A stretch of DNA of 64,000 nt from Candidatus Moanabacter tarae (GCA_003226295.1 CP029803.1:924211-988210); one strand, 5' to 3'. Numbered from the stretch's first letter, positions 8,129-17,903 are shown. Numbers and translations: made by a program. Notes: generated by a model not told the origin, from the letters alone.

Positions 8129-8884
8129 CTAGGTTTTTGTTCCTGGAAGAGAATCAAAACCAATAAACCTTTTTAAAATGGGGGACGCCCTGTTTATCAA
8201 TTCAGGACTTGCAAGTTGAAGGTGATCTTGCTGGGGCTTCATGAAGGCACGGGTAAAAAACCCTAGGAGGATCAAGCGATCCTTATCGGTGCAGTTAGCT
8301 CCACTAGCATGCCAGGTACCTCCATGGAGAATAATGATATCACCAATGCGTGCCTTAAGTTGAACTGCATCCAGATAATCTCCTTTGGGATCTGGCCGAC
8401 TTCCCCGACGATGGCTCTGTGGGACAACCCATGTCGCCCCATTTTCGGCCTTAAAATCATCTAAAACAAAAATTGTGTTGGCACAGAAAGCGGTGGTTGG
8501 AATTGGATCGGGAAATTTTGCCAAAGGCGAATCTATGTGCCAATCACCAGCTGTAGAACCAGGTCCGATTAGATTTGCAGTGAAACTGCTCAACACGAAA
8601 TCATCTCCTAAAAGATACCCGTGGTATTTTAAAATCGTAGGTATTTGAATAATCTCCTCAAAAATCAATCCTTTGTTTAACAAATTCCAAACTCGTTGTG
8701 ATTTTCCGTTAAGGTAAAGGTCTGCTCCAGCTGCACGTTCCCTGGCAATTAATTCCACAGTTTTGCTTCTAAGCTCTGAAACTTGGTTTTGATTCAAAGC
8801 ATCTTTCAAAACGACGTAGCCTTTATCTTCGAGTTCAATAAAAAATCTATCCATTCCTGTTTTCTTTTCGACTTTTTCAATCAT
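8129..8884 (-). CDS. Phytanoyl-CoA dioxygenase (PhyH) family protein
   Basis: A 251-residue Fe(II)/2-oxoglutarate-dependent oxygenase of the PhyH family. The facial triad is visible: H116-x-D118 in DWHIDSP and the distal H192 in GGTWHASG. R203 in TDKDRLIL is suited to binding the 2-oxoglutarate carboxylate. Family members hydroxylate fatty acyl chains, ectoine, phosphonates and other small molecules, so the substrate remains open. It is the first gene of the minus-strand set running to the DUF3830 gene, divergent from the dimethylformamidase-like gene with about 120 bp between. Confidence 0.9.
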   Translation of the reverse strand: MIEKVEKKTGMDRFFIELEDKGYVVLKDALNQNQVSELRSKTVELIARERAAGADLYLNGKSQRVWNLLNKGLIFEEIIQIPTILKYHGYLLGDDFVLSSFTANLIGPGSTAGDWHIDSPLAKFPDPIPTTAFCANTIFVLDDFKAENGATWVVPQSHRRGSRPDPKGDYLDAVQLKARIGDIIILHGGTWHASGANCTDKDRLILLGFFTRAFMKPQQDHLQLASPELINRASPILKRFIGFDSLPGTKT

Positions 8885-9007
8885 TGATTAACCTTTTCAT
8901 AGGTTGAATCCCATAGCAATGGATTTAAAATCCGATAAGAACAAAAATTTTGCTCTTTTTTAAATGGGTATTTGCATTAGATCGTGTGCTAGACCACAGT
9001 TTTGGAA

Positions 9008-11212
9008 ATGAAAATTGTAGGTTACAGTGATCGATTAAGTGTTCGGCCTGGTCAGACGATTAAGTTCATGGTGAGTTGCGAAGCGTCTTCTTATCGGGCT
9101 GAGATAGTTCGATTACGACATACTGATGACAACCCGAATGGTCCTGGCTTTAAGACCGAGAAACAATTGACCTCCATAGAGGGAAAGTACAAAGGACATT
9201 ATCAGCCGATTCATACAGGATCATATGCATCTATTTCCCATGATCCATTGCTTAACTGTACAAATGGATTCACAATCCAGTCATGGATTTTTCCCACTAC
9301 ACCCAAGAGGGGAGTGCAAGGGATTTTAACGAAATTCTCCCGAGTAGATGAATCTGGATACGGTCTTTATATCGACGAGAATGGTTCCCTTTCATTATGG
9401 TTGGGATCTAGAGAAAATCTTATAAAAGTCGGAACAGGCTCAGCCCTTCAAGAGCGGGTTTGGTATTTTGTGGCGGCATCCTACGATCCAGCCAACAACG
9501 AGGTACAGCTTTTTCAGAAACAACAAACTCAATGGCCAGACCGAAAGGCTGAGGCCAGTATCCGAAAGAGTGTACATTCGGGAGCAGTTAATGCGAGTCA
9601 AGGGGACTTACTAATAGGAGCTAGTCGAACTCCCGTTTCTATGGATTCGGCGGCCCAAAATCATTTTAATGGGAAAATCGATAATCCACGAATCTACAGT
9701 TGTGTTATTGAAGATATAGGCAAGGAATTGACGAGACCTGTTTCGGTCGTTGGTAATTGGGATTTCTCATTGGATATAAGTTCAAATCGAATTAGCGATA
9801 CGGGACCAAATGGATTCCATGGAATCCTAATCAATTTACCGACACGGGCAGTAACAGGCCATAACTGGAATGGGAATGTATCTGATTTTAATGTGGAACC
9901 GAGCCACTACGCTGCAATTCATTTCCACGATGACGATCTTGAGGATGCTCGTTGGGATCTAGGGTTTGAATGGAAAGTTCCAGAGAACTTTCTTAGTGGT
10001 GTTTACTCCGTACATTTGGAGACGGAAGAAGAAGAAGATTATGTTACATTCTTTGTTGTGCCGGTTAAACCGCATTCTCGAATCGCATTCTTAGTTCCAA
10101 CTCTAACCTACCAAGTCTACGCGAATCACCGTTATATCGATTTGATGCGTGCAATGCTTGAGAGGGAGGGAATTGAATCTAATGTTCCCGAGGATAAGTA
10201 CATGAAGAAGCACTCCCTTTTGAGCGGTTACGATCTCCATTCTGATGGGAGTGGAGTTTGTTACTCATCTCAGTTGAGACCGTTTCTTAATTTTCGTCCA
10301 CGATATCGGATGCCATCTCAATCGCTGGCAGCATTCTCTCCTCGACATCTAAATAGCGATATGCATCTCCTGCACTGGCTTGATAATAAGAGTTTCGACT
10401 ACGATATTATTACCGACCACGAATTGCATAGCGAAGGATCTAAATTACTTTCCTCGTATCGAGTCATATTAACGGGTTCTCACCCGGAATACTGGACATC
10501 TCAGATGCTTGAGGCCATGGAACTGTATCAGACCGGCGGGGGGCGACTTATGTATTTAGGTGGGAACGGATTCTATTGGGTCACTTCCTTTGATCCTGAG
10601 AGGCCCCATATTGTTGAGGTTCGGCGTTGGCGAGGGACTAGGGCTTGGGAAGCTGCCCCTGGGGAGTGTTTCCATAGTACAACCGGAGAAATTGGAGGAA
10701 TATGGAGATTCCGGAATAGAGAACCACAGAAGATGGTCGGAGTTGGATTCACCGCTCAGGGTAGCGGGGAAAATCGACCATATATAAGAAAACCTGATAG
10801 CCTCAAAGATGAAGTTGCTTTTATTTTTGATGGAGTTGGGGAAGACGAACTAATTGGTGATTTCCCTGCGCTTGTTTTAGAGCACGGAGCAGGTGGATTC
10901 GAGATTGACCGATTGGACCATATTCAAGGTACTCCAAAGCATGCCCTGCTGCTTGCGAGCGCCGGAGGATTTTCGGACACGTACCAGATTACTATCGAGG
11001 ATCAACTTTGCTGTAATCCAAATACTGGCGGTTCTAGAAACGCAATGGTGCGTTCGGACATGATATATATGGAGGGGCAAAAAGGGGGTGCAACTTTTTC
11101 AGTTGGATCGATTAGTTGGTGCAGTTGCTTATCCTACAATGGCAGTAATAACAATGTTTCACAGATTACTGAAAATGTTTTACGGCGGTTTTCTGAGGAT
11201 TCTTACTCGTAA
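9008..11212 (+). CDS. N,N-dimethylformamidase large-subunit homologue
   Basis: The 734-residue protein resembles the large subunit of N,N-dimethylformamidase. It has an N-terminal beta region with SVRPGQTIKF, a LamG/concanavalin-like jelly roll (about 60-290, with FTIQSWIFPT and NHFNGKIDNPRIY), and a large C-terminal catalytic region rich in conserved tyrosine and tryptophan (GSHPEYWT, GGNGFYWV). Known homologues bind a single iron through tyrosine and glutamate and hydrolyse small amides. I chose ATG 9008; an in-frame TTG at 9002 is an alternative, and neither has a clear RBS. No small-subunit gene (about 130 residues in known enzymes) is seen nearby. The amide substrate is unknown. Confidence 0.85.
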   Translation: MKIVGYSDRLSVRPGQTIKFMVSCEASSYRAEIVRLRHTDDNPNGPGFKTEKQLTSIEGKYKGHYQPIHTGSYASISHDPLLNCTNGFTIQSWIFPTTPKRGVQGILTKFSRVDESGYGLYIDENGSLSLWLGSRENLIKVGTGSALQERVWYFVAASYDPANNEVQLFQKQQTQWPDRKAEASIRKSVHSGAVNASQGDLLIGASRTPVSMDSAAQNHFNGKIDNPRIYSCVIEDIGKELTRPVSVVGNWDFSLDISSNRISDTGPNGFHGILINLPTRAVTGHNWNGNVSDFNVEPSHYAAIHFHDDDLEDARWDLGFEWKVPENFLSGVYSVHLETEEEEDYVTFFVVPVKPHSRIAFLVPTLTYQVYANHRYIDLMRAMLEREGIESNVPEDKYMKKHSLLSGYDLHSDGSGVCYSSQLRPFLNFRPRYRMPSQSLAAFSPRHLNSDMHLLHWLDNKSFDYDIITDHELHSEGSKLLSSYRVILTGSHPEYWTSQMLEAMELYQTGGGRLMYLGGNGFYWVTSFDPERPHIVEVRRWRGTRAWEAAPGECFHSTTGEIGGIWRFRNREPQKMVGVGFTAQGSGENRPYIRKPDSLKDEVAFIFDGVGEDELIGDFPALVLEHGAGGFEIDRLDHIQGTPKHALLLASAGGFSDTYQITIEDQLCCNPNTGGSRNAMVRSDMIYMEGQKGGATFSVGSISWCSCLSYNGSNNNVSQITENVLRRFSEDSYS

Positions 11213-11567
11213 TCAAAAAGAGAATTAATAATTGGACATTTAATAAGATTATTTAGCTGATATCTGCATCTTGAAAATCGGCTTTTAGAATGAATATTAG
11301 AACTTTCTACGACCTCGTTATTAAGTGTGAACGAAAATAGATCTACTTCTTTTTTAACGACCTCTGTATTCATTGTGACTTAGAGGTAGATTTTAACTTC
11401 ATTGTCTTATGCGTTTTATACCTAAAACAGGAAAGGACACAAAGTGTAAAAGTCTAGTTGGGATTCCAAAGATTGAAATTTATATGAGACGAAGTTCCTT
11501 GATGTTATGTTGAGGTGAACTATGAAGGAGCCCAGATTTAACAAATAGCAATAAAATCAATGCCAGA
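11213..11567. other. 355-bp intergenic region without a recognised gene
   Basis: AT-rich sequence between the dimethylformamidase-like gene and the cyclase gene. Two imperfect copies of an ACGACCTC-initiated stretch occur near 11309 and 11359. I see no convincing ORF, RNA gene or terminator. A minus-strand frame that crosses into the cyclase gene looks like its shadow. Confidence 0.4.
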
Positions 11568-12581
11568 ATGATAATGATCGCGAATAAACGAAAAGTAGAA
11601 AATCCAGGACCCACAGCATCGGCAATATGGAATGCAATAGTTTTTCTATTAATAGTTTCTGTTAGCCCACTTGGAGGTAATGAGGAAACTCCTGTGGGTC
11701 CGGCATGGTGGCCTTCGGAATGGGGCAAAGATGATCAAAGAGGTGCTTTAAATCGTATTACTTCCTCCAAGGTTCTGGAAGCGATAAGTCTGATTAAGGA
11801 AGGAAAGATCTACCAATTGGGGAGAGTGTATGAATCAGGTATGCCATTATTCGGAGATCGACATTACAGTTTAACTATACCTGGCGTTCCCAGTGGAATG
11901 GTTGAAGCCGAAAATCAAATTATCTGGAATGACGAAATTTTCAGCGGTGAAATTGGTCAGGTAGGTACACAATTTGACGGACTCGGTCATATTGGAGTTC
12001 GGGTCAATGGTGAAGATAGGTTTTACAATGGATTCAGGCTTGAAGATTTCGGTGATTCCTACGGTTTGAAAAAACTGGGGGTTGAAAACGTTGGAGTATT
12101 TTTAACCCGAGGTGTATTACTTGATGTAGCAGCCTATAAGGGGGTAGACCGCCTTGAAGTTGGTTATGTTATAACGGTGAATGATATTAAAGGTACCTTA
12201 AAGATGCAGGATATTTTAATTCGCGAAGGCGATGTTGTTCTTTTCCGAACCGGTCACGGAAAACTCTGGATGAAGGATAACGAAACCTATAACAGCGGAC
12301 ACCCTGGGCCAGGTTTGCAAGCAGCTAAATGGCTAATCAAAAAAAAGATTGTCATGGTAGGTGGAGACAGCTGGGCAGTGGAGGCAGTTCCTGGAGAGGA
12401 TGAAAATCGTCCATTTGAAGTTCACCAGTGGTTGATAGCTAAGAATGGAATCCACATTATAGAGAATTTAAATCTGGATGAACTTTCTCAAAACTTAGTT
12501 TATGAGTTTGCTTTCTTCTTTGCACCAGTACCCTTAAAAGGTGCTACGGGTTCACCAGGTAATCCAATTGCAGTAAGGTAA
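11568..12581 (+). CDS. Putative cyclase family (PF04199) hydrolase, possibly exported
   Basis: This 337-residue protein fits the putative-cyclase/kynurenine-formamidase-like superfamily of metal-dependent amide and lactone hydrolases. The motif GTQFDGLGHIG at about 133-143 corresponds to the HxGTHxDxPxH metal site; the glutamine form is what I know from the longer subclade. Further hallmarks are FRTGHG near 218-223 and the GGDSWAVE motif near 263-270. The N-terminus has a basic stretch then a hydrophobic segment (AIVFLLIVSVS), consistent with a signal peptide or anchor. It may act on amides or lactones with the dimethylformamidase-like protein upstream, which is an inference from adjacency only. 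Confidence 0.85.
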   Translation: MIMIANKRKVENPGPTASAIWNAIVFLLIVSVSPLGGNEETPVGPAWWPSEWGKDDQRGALNRITSSKVLEAISLIKEGKIYQLGRVYESGMPLFGDRHYSLTIPGVPSGMVEAENQIIWNDEIFSGEIGQVGTQFDGLGHIGVRVNGEDRFYNGFRLEDFGDSYGLKKLGVENVGVFLTRGVLLDVAAYKGVDRLEVGYVITVNDIKGTLKMQDILIREGDVVLFRTGHGKLWMKDNETYNSGHPGPGLQAAKWLIKKKIVMVGGDSWAVEAVPGEDENRPFEVHQWLIAKNGIHIIENLNLDELSQNLVYEFAFFFAPVPLKGATGSPGNPIAVR

Positions 12582-12816
12582 GTTATTTCTGTCTTTTGTT
12601 CTCTGCCCCTAGAGTCTATCTATAAAACAGTGTTTGCTGTTACAGAAGGCTTGGGAAATCCTACCCTGTAATTCAACAGATTAATTAACTAAGTTCTAGA
12701 CCTTAAGTTTTGAATCCCCATCCAGCCTAAGTTCATTTATTTAGAAGGGTATTCAGGAACGTTCTCGGACTGGAAGGTCCCCGTGCATCGGAATATCTCC
12801 AAGAAGTTCAGTGTAC

Positions 12817-13686
12817 CTATATCTCCCGAATTGCCGTCTTAGGATCGAAAGCATCACGGAGTGCATCACCGAGAAAATTAAGCGATAATAAGGTAAAAGA
12901 AAAAGTGATGCTGGGAAAGATAAGGAGCCACGGATAAGCTTCCATAGCATCGGCCCCTTCCTTAATCAAGGATCCCCAGGAGGCCATGGGAGCCTGGACC
13001 CCTAGTCCGAGAAAGCTTACAAAAGCTTCAAGAAGCATTACGTTGGGAACAGTAAGAGTTGTATACACCACGATAGGGCCAAGCATATTCGGAAGTAGAT
13101 GTTTGCGAATTATACGATATGGGGGTTGTCCTAATATCTGGGATGCTAACACATATTCCTGTACTTTGAGGGCTAGTGCTTGGCCCCGAACAATGCGTGC
13201 CATTGTAAGCCACTCAGCTGCTCCAATTGCGATGAAAATTAAAAATATGCTTCGGCCAAAAAGGACAGTTAAAAGAATTACAAAAACAATGAAAGGCATA
13301 GAATAAATAATCTCAACAATCCGCATCATAATTCTATCAGTCCAACCACCAGCATAGCCCGATATTAGACCATAGGACACCCCAATAGTAAGAGACACGA
13401 GAGTCGCAAGGATGCCGACTAGGAGCGATATTCTTCCACCATAAAGAATGCGGCTTAGGAGATCGCGACCTAAAACATCAGTGCCTAATAAGTGCTCAGA
13501 AAGTGATGGGCCGATTGCACCGATGGAAAGATTAGTAGCATCAAATGGAAAAGGTGCGATTAATGGGGCTAATGCGCATAAGGAACTGATCGAAATCAGA
13601 TATACTACTCCGATTAAAGCCATACGGTTTTTGCTTAGGCGCCGCAAGGAGTCTGACCATAGTGAGTGATGTTGGGAAGAATTCAC
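12817..13686 (-). CDS. Peptide ABC transporter permease, OppC/DppC type (second pair)
   Basis: The 289-residue inner-membrane permease has an N-terminal transmembrane helix, the OppC-type extracytoplasmic segment HLLGTDVLGRD, and the BPD_transp_1 core with the EAA-like loop (YVLASQILGQPPYRII), ending near FGDALRDAFDP-type sequence. It is the last gene of a six-gene minus-strand operon. The predicted start is GTG at 13686, 11 bp after the preceding permease stop; the RBS is not clear. Together with the next gene upstream it forms a complete OppB/OppC-type heterodimer. The substrate is probably peptides or opine-like compounds. Confidence 0.92.
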   Translation of the reverse strand: MNSSQHHSLWSDSLRRLSKNRMALIGVVYLISISSLCALAPLIAPFPFDATNLSIGAIGPSLSEHLLGTDVLGRDLLSRILYGGRISLLVGILATLVSLTIGVSYGLISGYAGGWTDRIMMRIVEIIYSMPFIVFVILLTVLFGRSIFLIFIAIGAAEWLTMARIVRGQALALKVQEYVLASQILGQPPYRIIRKHLLPNMLGPIVVYTTLTVPNVMLLEAFVSFLGLGVQAPMASWGSLIKEGADAMEAYPWLLIFPSITFSFTLLSLNFLGDALRDAFDPKTAIREI

Positions 13687-13697
13687 CTTTCGTTAAT

Positions 13698-14615
13698 TTA
13701 ATCTATCCTAATCCTTGGATTGAGATAAATTTGTATAATATCGACGAGGAGATTTAGAAAGATAAGCAAGGTCGCGTAAAAGAAGACCGTACCCATTACC
13801 ATAGTGTAGTCGCGGTTGAATGCTGCATTAACGAAGAACCGACCGAGTCCAGGAATATGGAAGATAGTTTCAACAACGAATGACCCGCTTATCAAACCGG
13901 CTGCAGCTGGACCGAGAAAATTTACAACGGGAAGGATGCCGTTTCTCAACCCATGGTAAAGAGTTACTTTCCACTCAGGAAGACCTTTAGCACGCGCGGT
14001 TCGGATATATTCCTCATTGCGTACTTCCAGCATGCTTCCTCGAGTTAGCCGAGCAATATATGCAGCATAAAAGAGTCCTAGGGTCAGAGAGGGAAGGATT
14101 TTGTCATGAACAATAAACCATCCAGAGACGTTAAACCATTCCAAATGCAAAGCAAAAACAAGGACCAGTAGCGGGCCGAGCACAAAAGTGGGAAGACAGA
14201 TGCCTACCATGGCTCCTCCCATGGTGAGATAATCAGTAAAGCTGTTCGGTTTAAGGGAAGCGAGAAGGCCAGTTAGTATACCGACCGTTACCGCGATCAA
14301 AAGGGAGTAGAGGCCTAATTCAATTGAGACTGGAATTTTCGCTAAAATAAGCTCACTAACATCCCAACCTGGATATTTAAATGAAGGTCCAAGATCCCCT
14401 CTAATTAGATTCCATACATATTTTAAATACTGCTCCCATAATGGATCATTAAGGCCATAATGGTCATTAAGAGCCTTCGTAACCTCAGGTGGTACCACCT
14501 TCTCGTCATCAAAAGGACCTCCTGGTGTAAGATGAATTAAGAAAAAGGTAACGGTAATAATTACGAAAAGGAGGGGTATGGCTTCGAGAAAGCGCCTTAA
14601 GACAAGTTTGGTCAC
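13698..14615 (-). CDS. Peptide ABC transporter permease, OppB/DppB type (second pair)
   Basis: A 305-residue integral membrane protein of the OppB/DppB family. Visible hallmarks are the N-terminal helix, the HLTPGGPFDDE segment typical of OppB, several membrane segments, the EAA loop around YIRTARAKGLPEWKV, and the late FHIPGLGRFFV motif. It starts with GTG at 14615, almost directly after the stop of the fused ATPase gene (14618), so translational coupling is likely. It forms a permease pair with the gene downstream (12817-13686). The operon also encodes a YejB/YejE-like pair, so this is the second pair served by one ATPase gene. Confidence 0.93.
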   Translation of the reverse strand: MTKLVLRRFLEAIPLLFVIITVTFFLIHLTPGGPFDDEKVVPPEVTKALNDHYGLNDPLWEQYLKYVWNLIRGDLGPSFKYPGWDVSELILAKIPVSIELGLYSLLIAVTVGILTGLLASLKPNSFTDYLTMGGAMVGICLPTFVLGPLLVLVFALHLEWFNVSGWFIVHDKILPSLTLGLFYAAYIARLTRGSMLEVRNEEYIRTARAKGLPEWKVTLYHGLRNGILPVVNFLGPAAAGLISGSFVVETIFHIPGLGRFFVNAAFNRDYTMVMGTVFFYATLLIFLNLLVDIIQIYLNPRIRID

Positions 14616-14617
14616 TT

Positions 14618-16306
14618 TCAGGAATTAGTTAAAGAAAGTCGGCTTTGATCATCGCCCGGATTGGGAACTGCAGAGATTAGTTCTTTGGTGTAAAGCTCCT
14701 GGGGAGAATCGAGAACACTAGACGTGCTACCTTCTTCAATTATTTTACCATCTTTCATTACGGCAACCCGGTCGGCAATTTCTTTAACCACTCCAAGGTC
14801 GTGGGTAATGAATAAGTAAGAAAGGTTATATTTATTCTGCAATTCTATGAGAAGATCCAAAATTTGAGCTTGTATGGTAACATCCAGAGCACTTAAAGCT
14901 TCATCACAAACGACAAATTCCGGTTTCAAGGAAATTGCCCTGGAGATACATATCCGTTGTCGTTGTCCACCAGAGAATTCGTGGGGATACCGATACAAAT
15001 GATCTGCATTCAGACCTACCTCCTCGAGCAATCGAACGGCAGTATCTTCTTTTTTACCAATGAGGAGTTGGTGTTCTATCAATCCTTCTGTAACGATATC
15101 CGCAATCGTCATCCGAGGATTTAACGAGGAGAATGGGTCTTGAAAAATAATCTGAAGACTACGCCGAACAGATCTTAACTCACTACTCTTAGCTTTGTTC
15201 AGATTAAATTTCCTGAAAAAAACATCTCCATTGATTGCTTTATCTAGTCCAAGAATTGATCTGCCTAAAGTTGTTTTCCCACTTCCAGATTCCCCTACTA
15301 GTGCAAGAGTTTCCCCAGCATTAACGGATAGACTTACTCCGTCTACAGCTTTGACGAAACCAACAGTACGAGCAAATATTCCACGACGAACAGGAAACCA
15401 GGTTCTAAGGTTAGTTATTTGGACGACAGGTGATTTTTCTTCTTGTATTTCCGTCGGGGGAATGGTGTTTCGATCCGTAATCGCAATTCTGGATCGACGT
15501 GGAGGTGAATCAAGCCTAGGAACCGAACGTAGGAGCTCTTTCGTATATTCTTGAGCTGGATTCTTGAAGATTTTGTCAAGTAGGCCGTTCTCAATAATCT
15601 CGGCATCCTTCATTACAAGAACGCGATCACATAACTGCCAGACAACTCCCATATCGTGGGTAATTAAAATGAGGGAAGTTCTCCGCTTTTTTATTCTCAG
15701 GATAAGCTCAAAGATTCGGCGTTGGGTTGTCACGTCGACAGCGGTTGTTGGCTCATCAGCAATGATTATTCGAGGGTTTAGCATAAGGACCATTGCGATC
15801 ATTACACGTTGACGCATCCCCCCTGAAAACTGAAACGGATAGGCATTCATTTGTCTCTCTGGATCCGGTATTCCAACCTTCGCTAGCCATTCTATGCTCG
15901 TAATCCGAGCATGGTGTTTTGTTGTTTGATTATGTAGAATTAAAGATTCCATCAGCTGATCTCCAATCGTATGGAGTGGAGAAAGTGCTGTTATAGGCTC
16001 CTGGAATATTATCCCTATATCTTTACCACGAATTCGACGAAGTTCTTTGATAGGAAGATTAAGTAAATTACACTCATTGAAGAACACAGATCCGGATTCT
16101 ATTTTGCCGGGAGGAGTCGGGATTAACCGTAAAAGACTCATCCCGGTTACAGATTTCCCGCTTCCTGACTCCCCTACAAGACCGAGGATTTCGCCTTCAC
16201 TTAATTCAAAGCTAACATTCCTAACAGCTGTGATAGTTTTCTCTTCGGTCTCGAAAGTAACAGTCAGATTCTTAACAGAGAGAAGGGGTTTTTTTGTATT
16301 CAGCAT
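14618..16306 (-). CDS. Fused double ATP-binding protein of peptide ABC transporter (OppDF/YejF type)
   Basis: This 562-residue protein contains two complete ABC ATPase domains in tandem. The first has Walker A GESGSGKS at about 45-52, signature FSGGMRQR and Walker B IIADEPTTAVD. The second has GESGSGKT near 335, signature FSGGQRQR, and VVCDEALSALD, where the usual proline is alanine. Each domain ends with an oligopeptide-transporter C-terminal extension (Y-TKELL-R/S-AVP). The fusion replaces separate OppD and OppF. It sits 7 bp after the long YejE-like permease and 2 bp before the OppB-like permease, so it could energise both permease pairs. Confidence 0.95.
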   Translation of the reverse strand: MLNTKKPLLSVKNLTVTFETEEKTITAVRNVSFELSEGEILGLVGESGSGKSVTGMSLLRLIPTPPGKIESGSVFFNECNLLNLPIKELRRIRGKDIGIIFQEPITALSPLHTIGDQLMESLILHNQTTKHHARITSIEWLAKVGIPDPERQMNAYPFQFSGGMRQRVMIAMVLMLNPRIIIADEPTTAVDVTTQRRIFELILRIKKRRTSLILITHDMGVVWQLCDRVLVMKDAEIIENGLLDKIFKNPAQEYTKELLRSVPRLDSPPRRSRIAITDRNTIPPTEIQEEKSPVVQITNLRTWFPVRRGIFARTVGFVKAVDGVSLSVNAGETLALVGESGSGKTTLGRSILGLDKAINGDVFFRKFNLNKAKSSELRSVRRSLQIIFQDPFSSLNPRMTIADIVTEGLIEHQLLIGKKEDTAVRLLEEVGLNADHLYRYPHEFSGGQRQRICISRAISLKPEFVVCDEALSALDVTIQAQILDLLIELQNKYNLSYLFITHDLGVVKEIADRVAVMKDGKIIEEGSTSSVLDSPQELYTKELISAVPNPGDDQSRLSLTNS

Positions 16307-16313
16307 TCTTTAA

Positions 16314-17903
16314 TTATTCTAGATGGTTATTTGTACGTGGATCCAAAGCGCTTCTTGCTCCTTCTCCAATAAAGACACCTAACAGCACAACGACAAAGAG
16401 TGCGCTAGATGGGTACAATATTAACCACCATGCATATCGGAATTCTTGTGCCTGTCCGAGAAGTTCTCCCCAGCTAGGAGTGGGAGGCGGCATGCCGAAA
16501 CCTAAGAAATCAAGTGCTGCTAGAAGGCCAATAGCTCCAACAAGATAAAATGGAAAAAATGTAATGATAGGTACTAACCCGTTGGGAAGAATGTGCCGAA
16601 AGATTATCTTAAAATTGGAAAGACCCAGGCAGAGAGCAGATTCGACAAAAGGCAGTTTTCGGAGGCGGAAGAATTCTGCCCGCATATAGTAAGATATTCC
16701 GATCCAGTTGAATATTCCGTATATTAGAAGCAGGATGATAAAGCTTCTTCCATAGATTGAACCGATAAGAATCAGTACGTAAATAAATGGCAAAGATTCC
16801 CAAATTTCAATAAGACGCTGCCCAAACAGGTCTATTTTTCCTCCAAAATAACCCTGAAGAGATCCAAATATAATACCAAGGGCCATAGTGGAACAAACCA
16901 AGAGAAATCCGAAATTCAAGGATGTGCGGAGGGCATATACAATCCTGACAAATACATCACGGCCTGAACTATCCAGACCCATTATGTGGTTCTGATTCGG
17001 TCTGTATGGGAAATAGAGATCCTCTTTAAGAAAATTAACGAGGTACTGCTGGTCGATTATCTCAACAAATATTGAGGATACTTGGTTCTTAAATCTAGTT
17101 TTTACATTCTCTAAGATTATCGTCTTTTGGACTTCATTTAACGCATGCCATTCACCGGGAATTTCTGAAATTGCCTGTAGCATTGGGTTAAACTTTATCA
17201 CTGAAGTCCTACTGGAATTTATTAATTCCCTAAAGATTATCCTAACAGTTGATGGCTTCCGGGTCCTGGATTGGTATGCAGATATTGAAAGCGTAGCATG
17301 TTGTCCTGTTCTGCTAACAGTATCGATTGAGACAGATGGCATATTTCGGTTCTCAAATCGATTGTAGACAGCCTCCTCAATATCAGGTGTTAGTTTCCAG
17401 TGATTCTTTAGGTTCATCCTCCGCAGTGAATCCTCTTGTGTTTTACCGAAAAAGTAGGCGCTCCCATTTGACCGAGAAATACGATAATCGGAATGAATGT
17501 TGACGGTCCCTACCCGTTGAATGGATTCGATTTCGACAGTTACTAATTCCGGAATGTCGATTGATTCTTCAGATAAGCTTTCATTAGGTCCGTAAGGAAA
17601 CAGAGGAAAATAAACGATATTGGATGGATTGGATTTAAAGGCCCCAGATTCCGTTAGTTTTTTATAATTAGGCCGAGTAAGCCGACCATTGTTTAAAAAT
17701 TCTTCTTCCGGATAGTAGCGAAAGATTGGAAAATAGTGTTTACCCTCAAAATGAAGGTAAATTGGAAGATTGTTACACAATAAATTAGCTCCAAGCCCGA
17801 TAAAATAGATAAAAACAAGAAGCAAAAATGACCAATAGGAGCGCTTCATATCCTTGAAGCGTTGTAGCCGCTTACGGGTTATCGGATTAAGAATTATGCG
17901 CAT
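16314..17903 (-). CDS. YejE-like ABC permease with large periplasmic insertion
   Basis: The 529-residue permease is much longer than E. coli YejE (about 340). After a first membrane helix (SFLLLVFIYFIG region, about 25-45) come roughly 250 residues of soluble, likely periplasmic sequence. The C-terminal half is a standard BPD_transp_1 domain, starting with the OppC-type HIMGLDSSGRDVFVRI segment and ending with the EGARSALDPR motif. The insertion has no domain I recognise. The start is an ATG at 17903, 4 bp after the YejB-like stop. It should pair with the YejB-like permease. Confidence 0.92.
   Translation of the reverse strand: MRIILNPITRKRLQRFKDMKRSYWSFLLLVFIYFIGLGANLLCNNLPIYLHFEGKHYFPIFRYYPEEEFLNNGRLTRPNYKKLTESGAFKSNPSNIVYFPLFPYGPNESLSEESIDIPELVTVEIESIQRVGTVNIHSDYRISRSNGSAYFFGKTQEDSLRRMNLKNHWKLTPDIEEAVYNRFENRNMPSVSIDTVSRTGQHATLSISAYQSRTRKPSTVRIIFRELINSSRTSVIKFNPMLQAISEIPGEWHALNEVQKTIILENVKTRFKNQVSSIFVEIIDQQYLVNFLKEDLYFPYRPNQNHIMGLDSSGRDVFVRIVYALRTSLNFGFLLVCSTMALGIIFGSLQGYFGGKIDLFGQRLIEIWESLPFIYVLILIGSIYGRSFIILLLIYGIFNWIGISYYMRAEFFRLRKLPFVESALCLGLSNFKIIFRHILPNGLVPIITFFPFYLVGAIGLLAALDFLGFGMPPPTPSWGELLGQAQEFRYAWWLILYPSSALFVVVLLGVFIGEGARSALDPRTNNHLE

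Noticed and set aside
11480-11728. Minus-strand 82-codon frame with a hydrophobic stretch
   Set aside because: It overlaps the signal-peptide region of the cyclase gene, whose family match fixes the plus strand as coding.
11959-11999. Apparent loss of a metal-binding histidine in the cyclase (GTQFD instead of GTHxD)
   Set aside because: The glutamine form is usual in the longer subclade of this family as I know it, so it is not a sign of inactivity.
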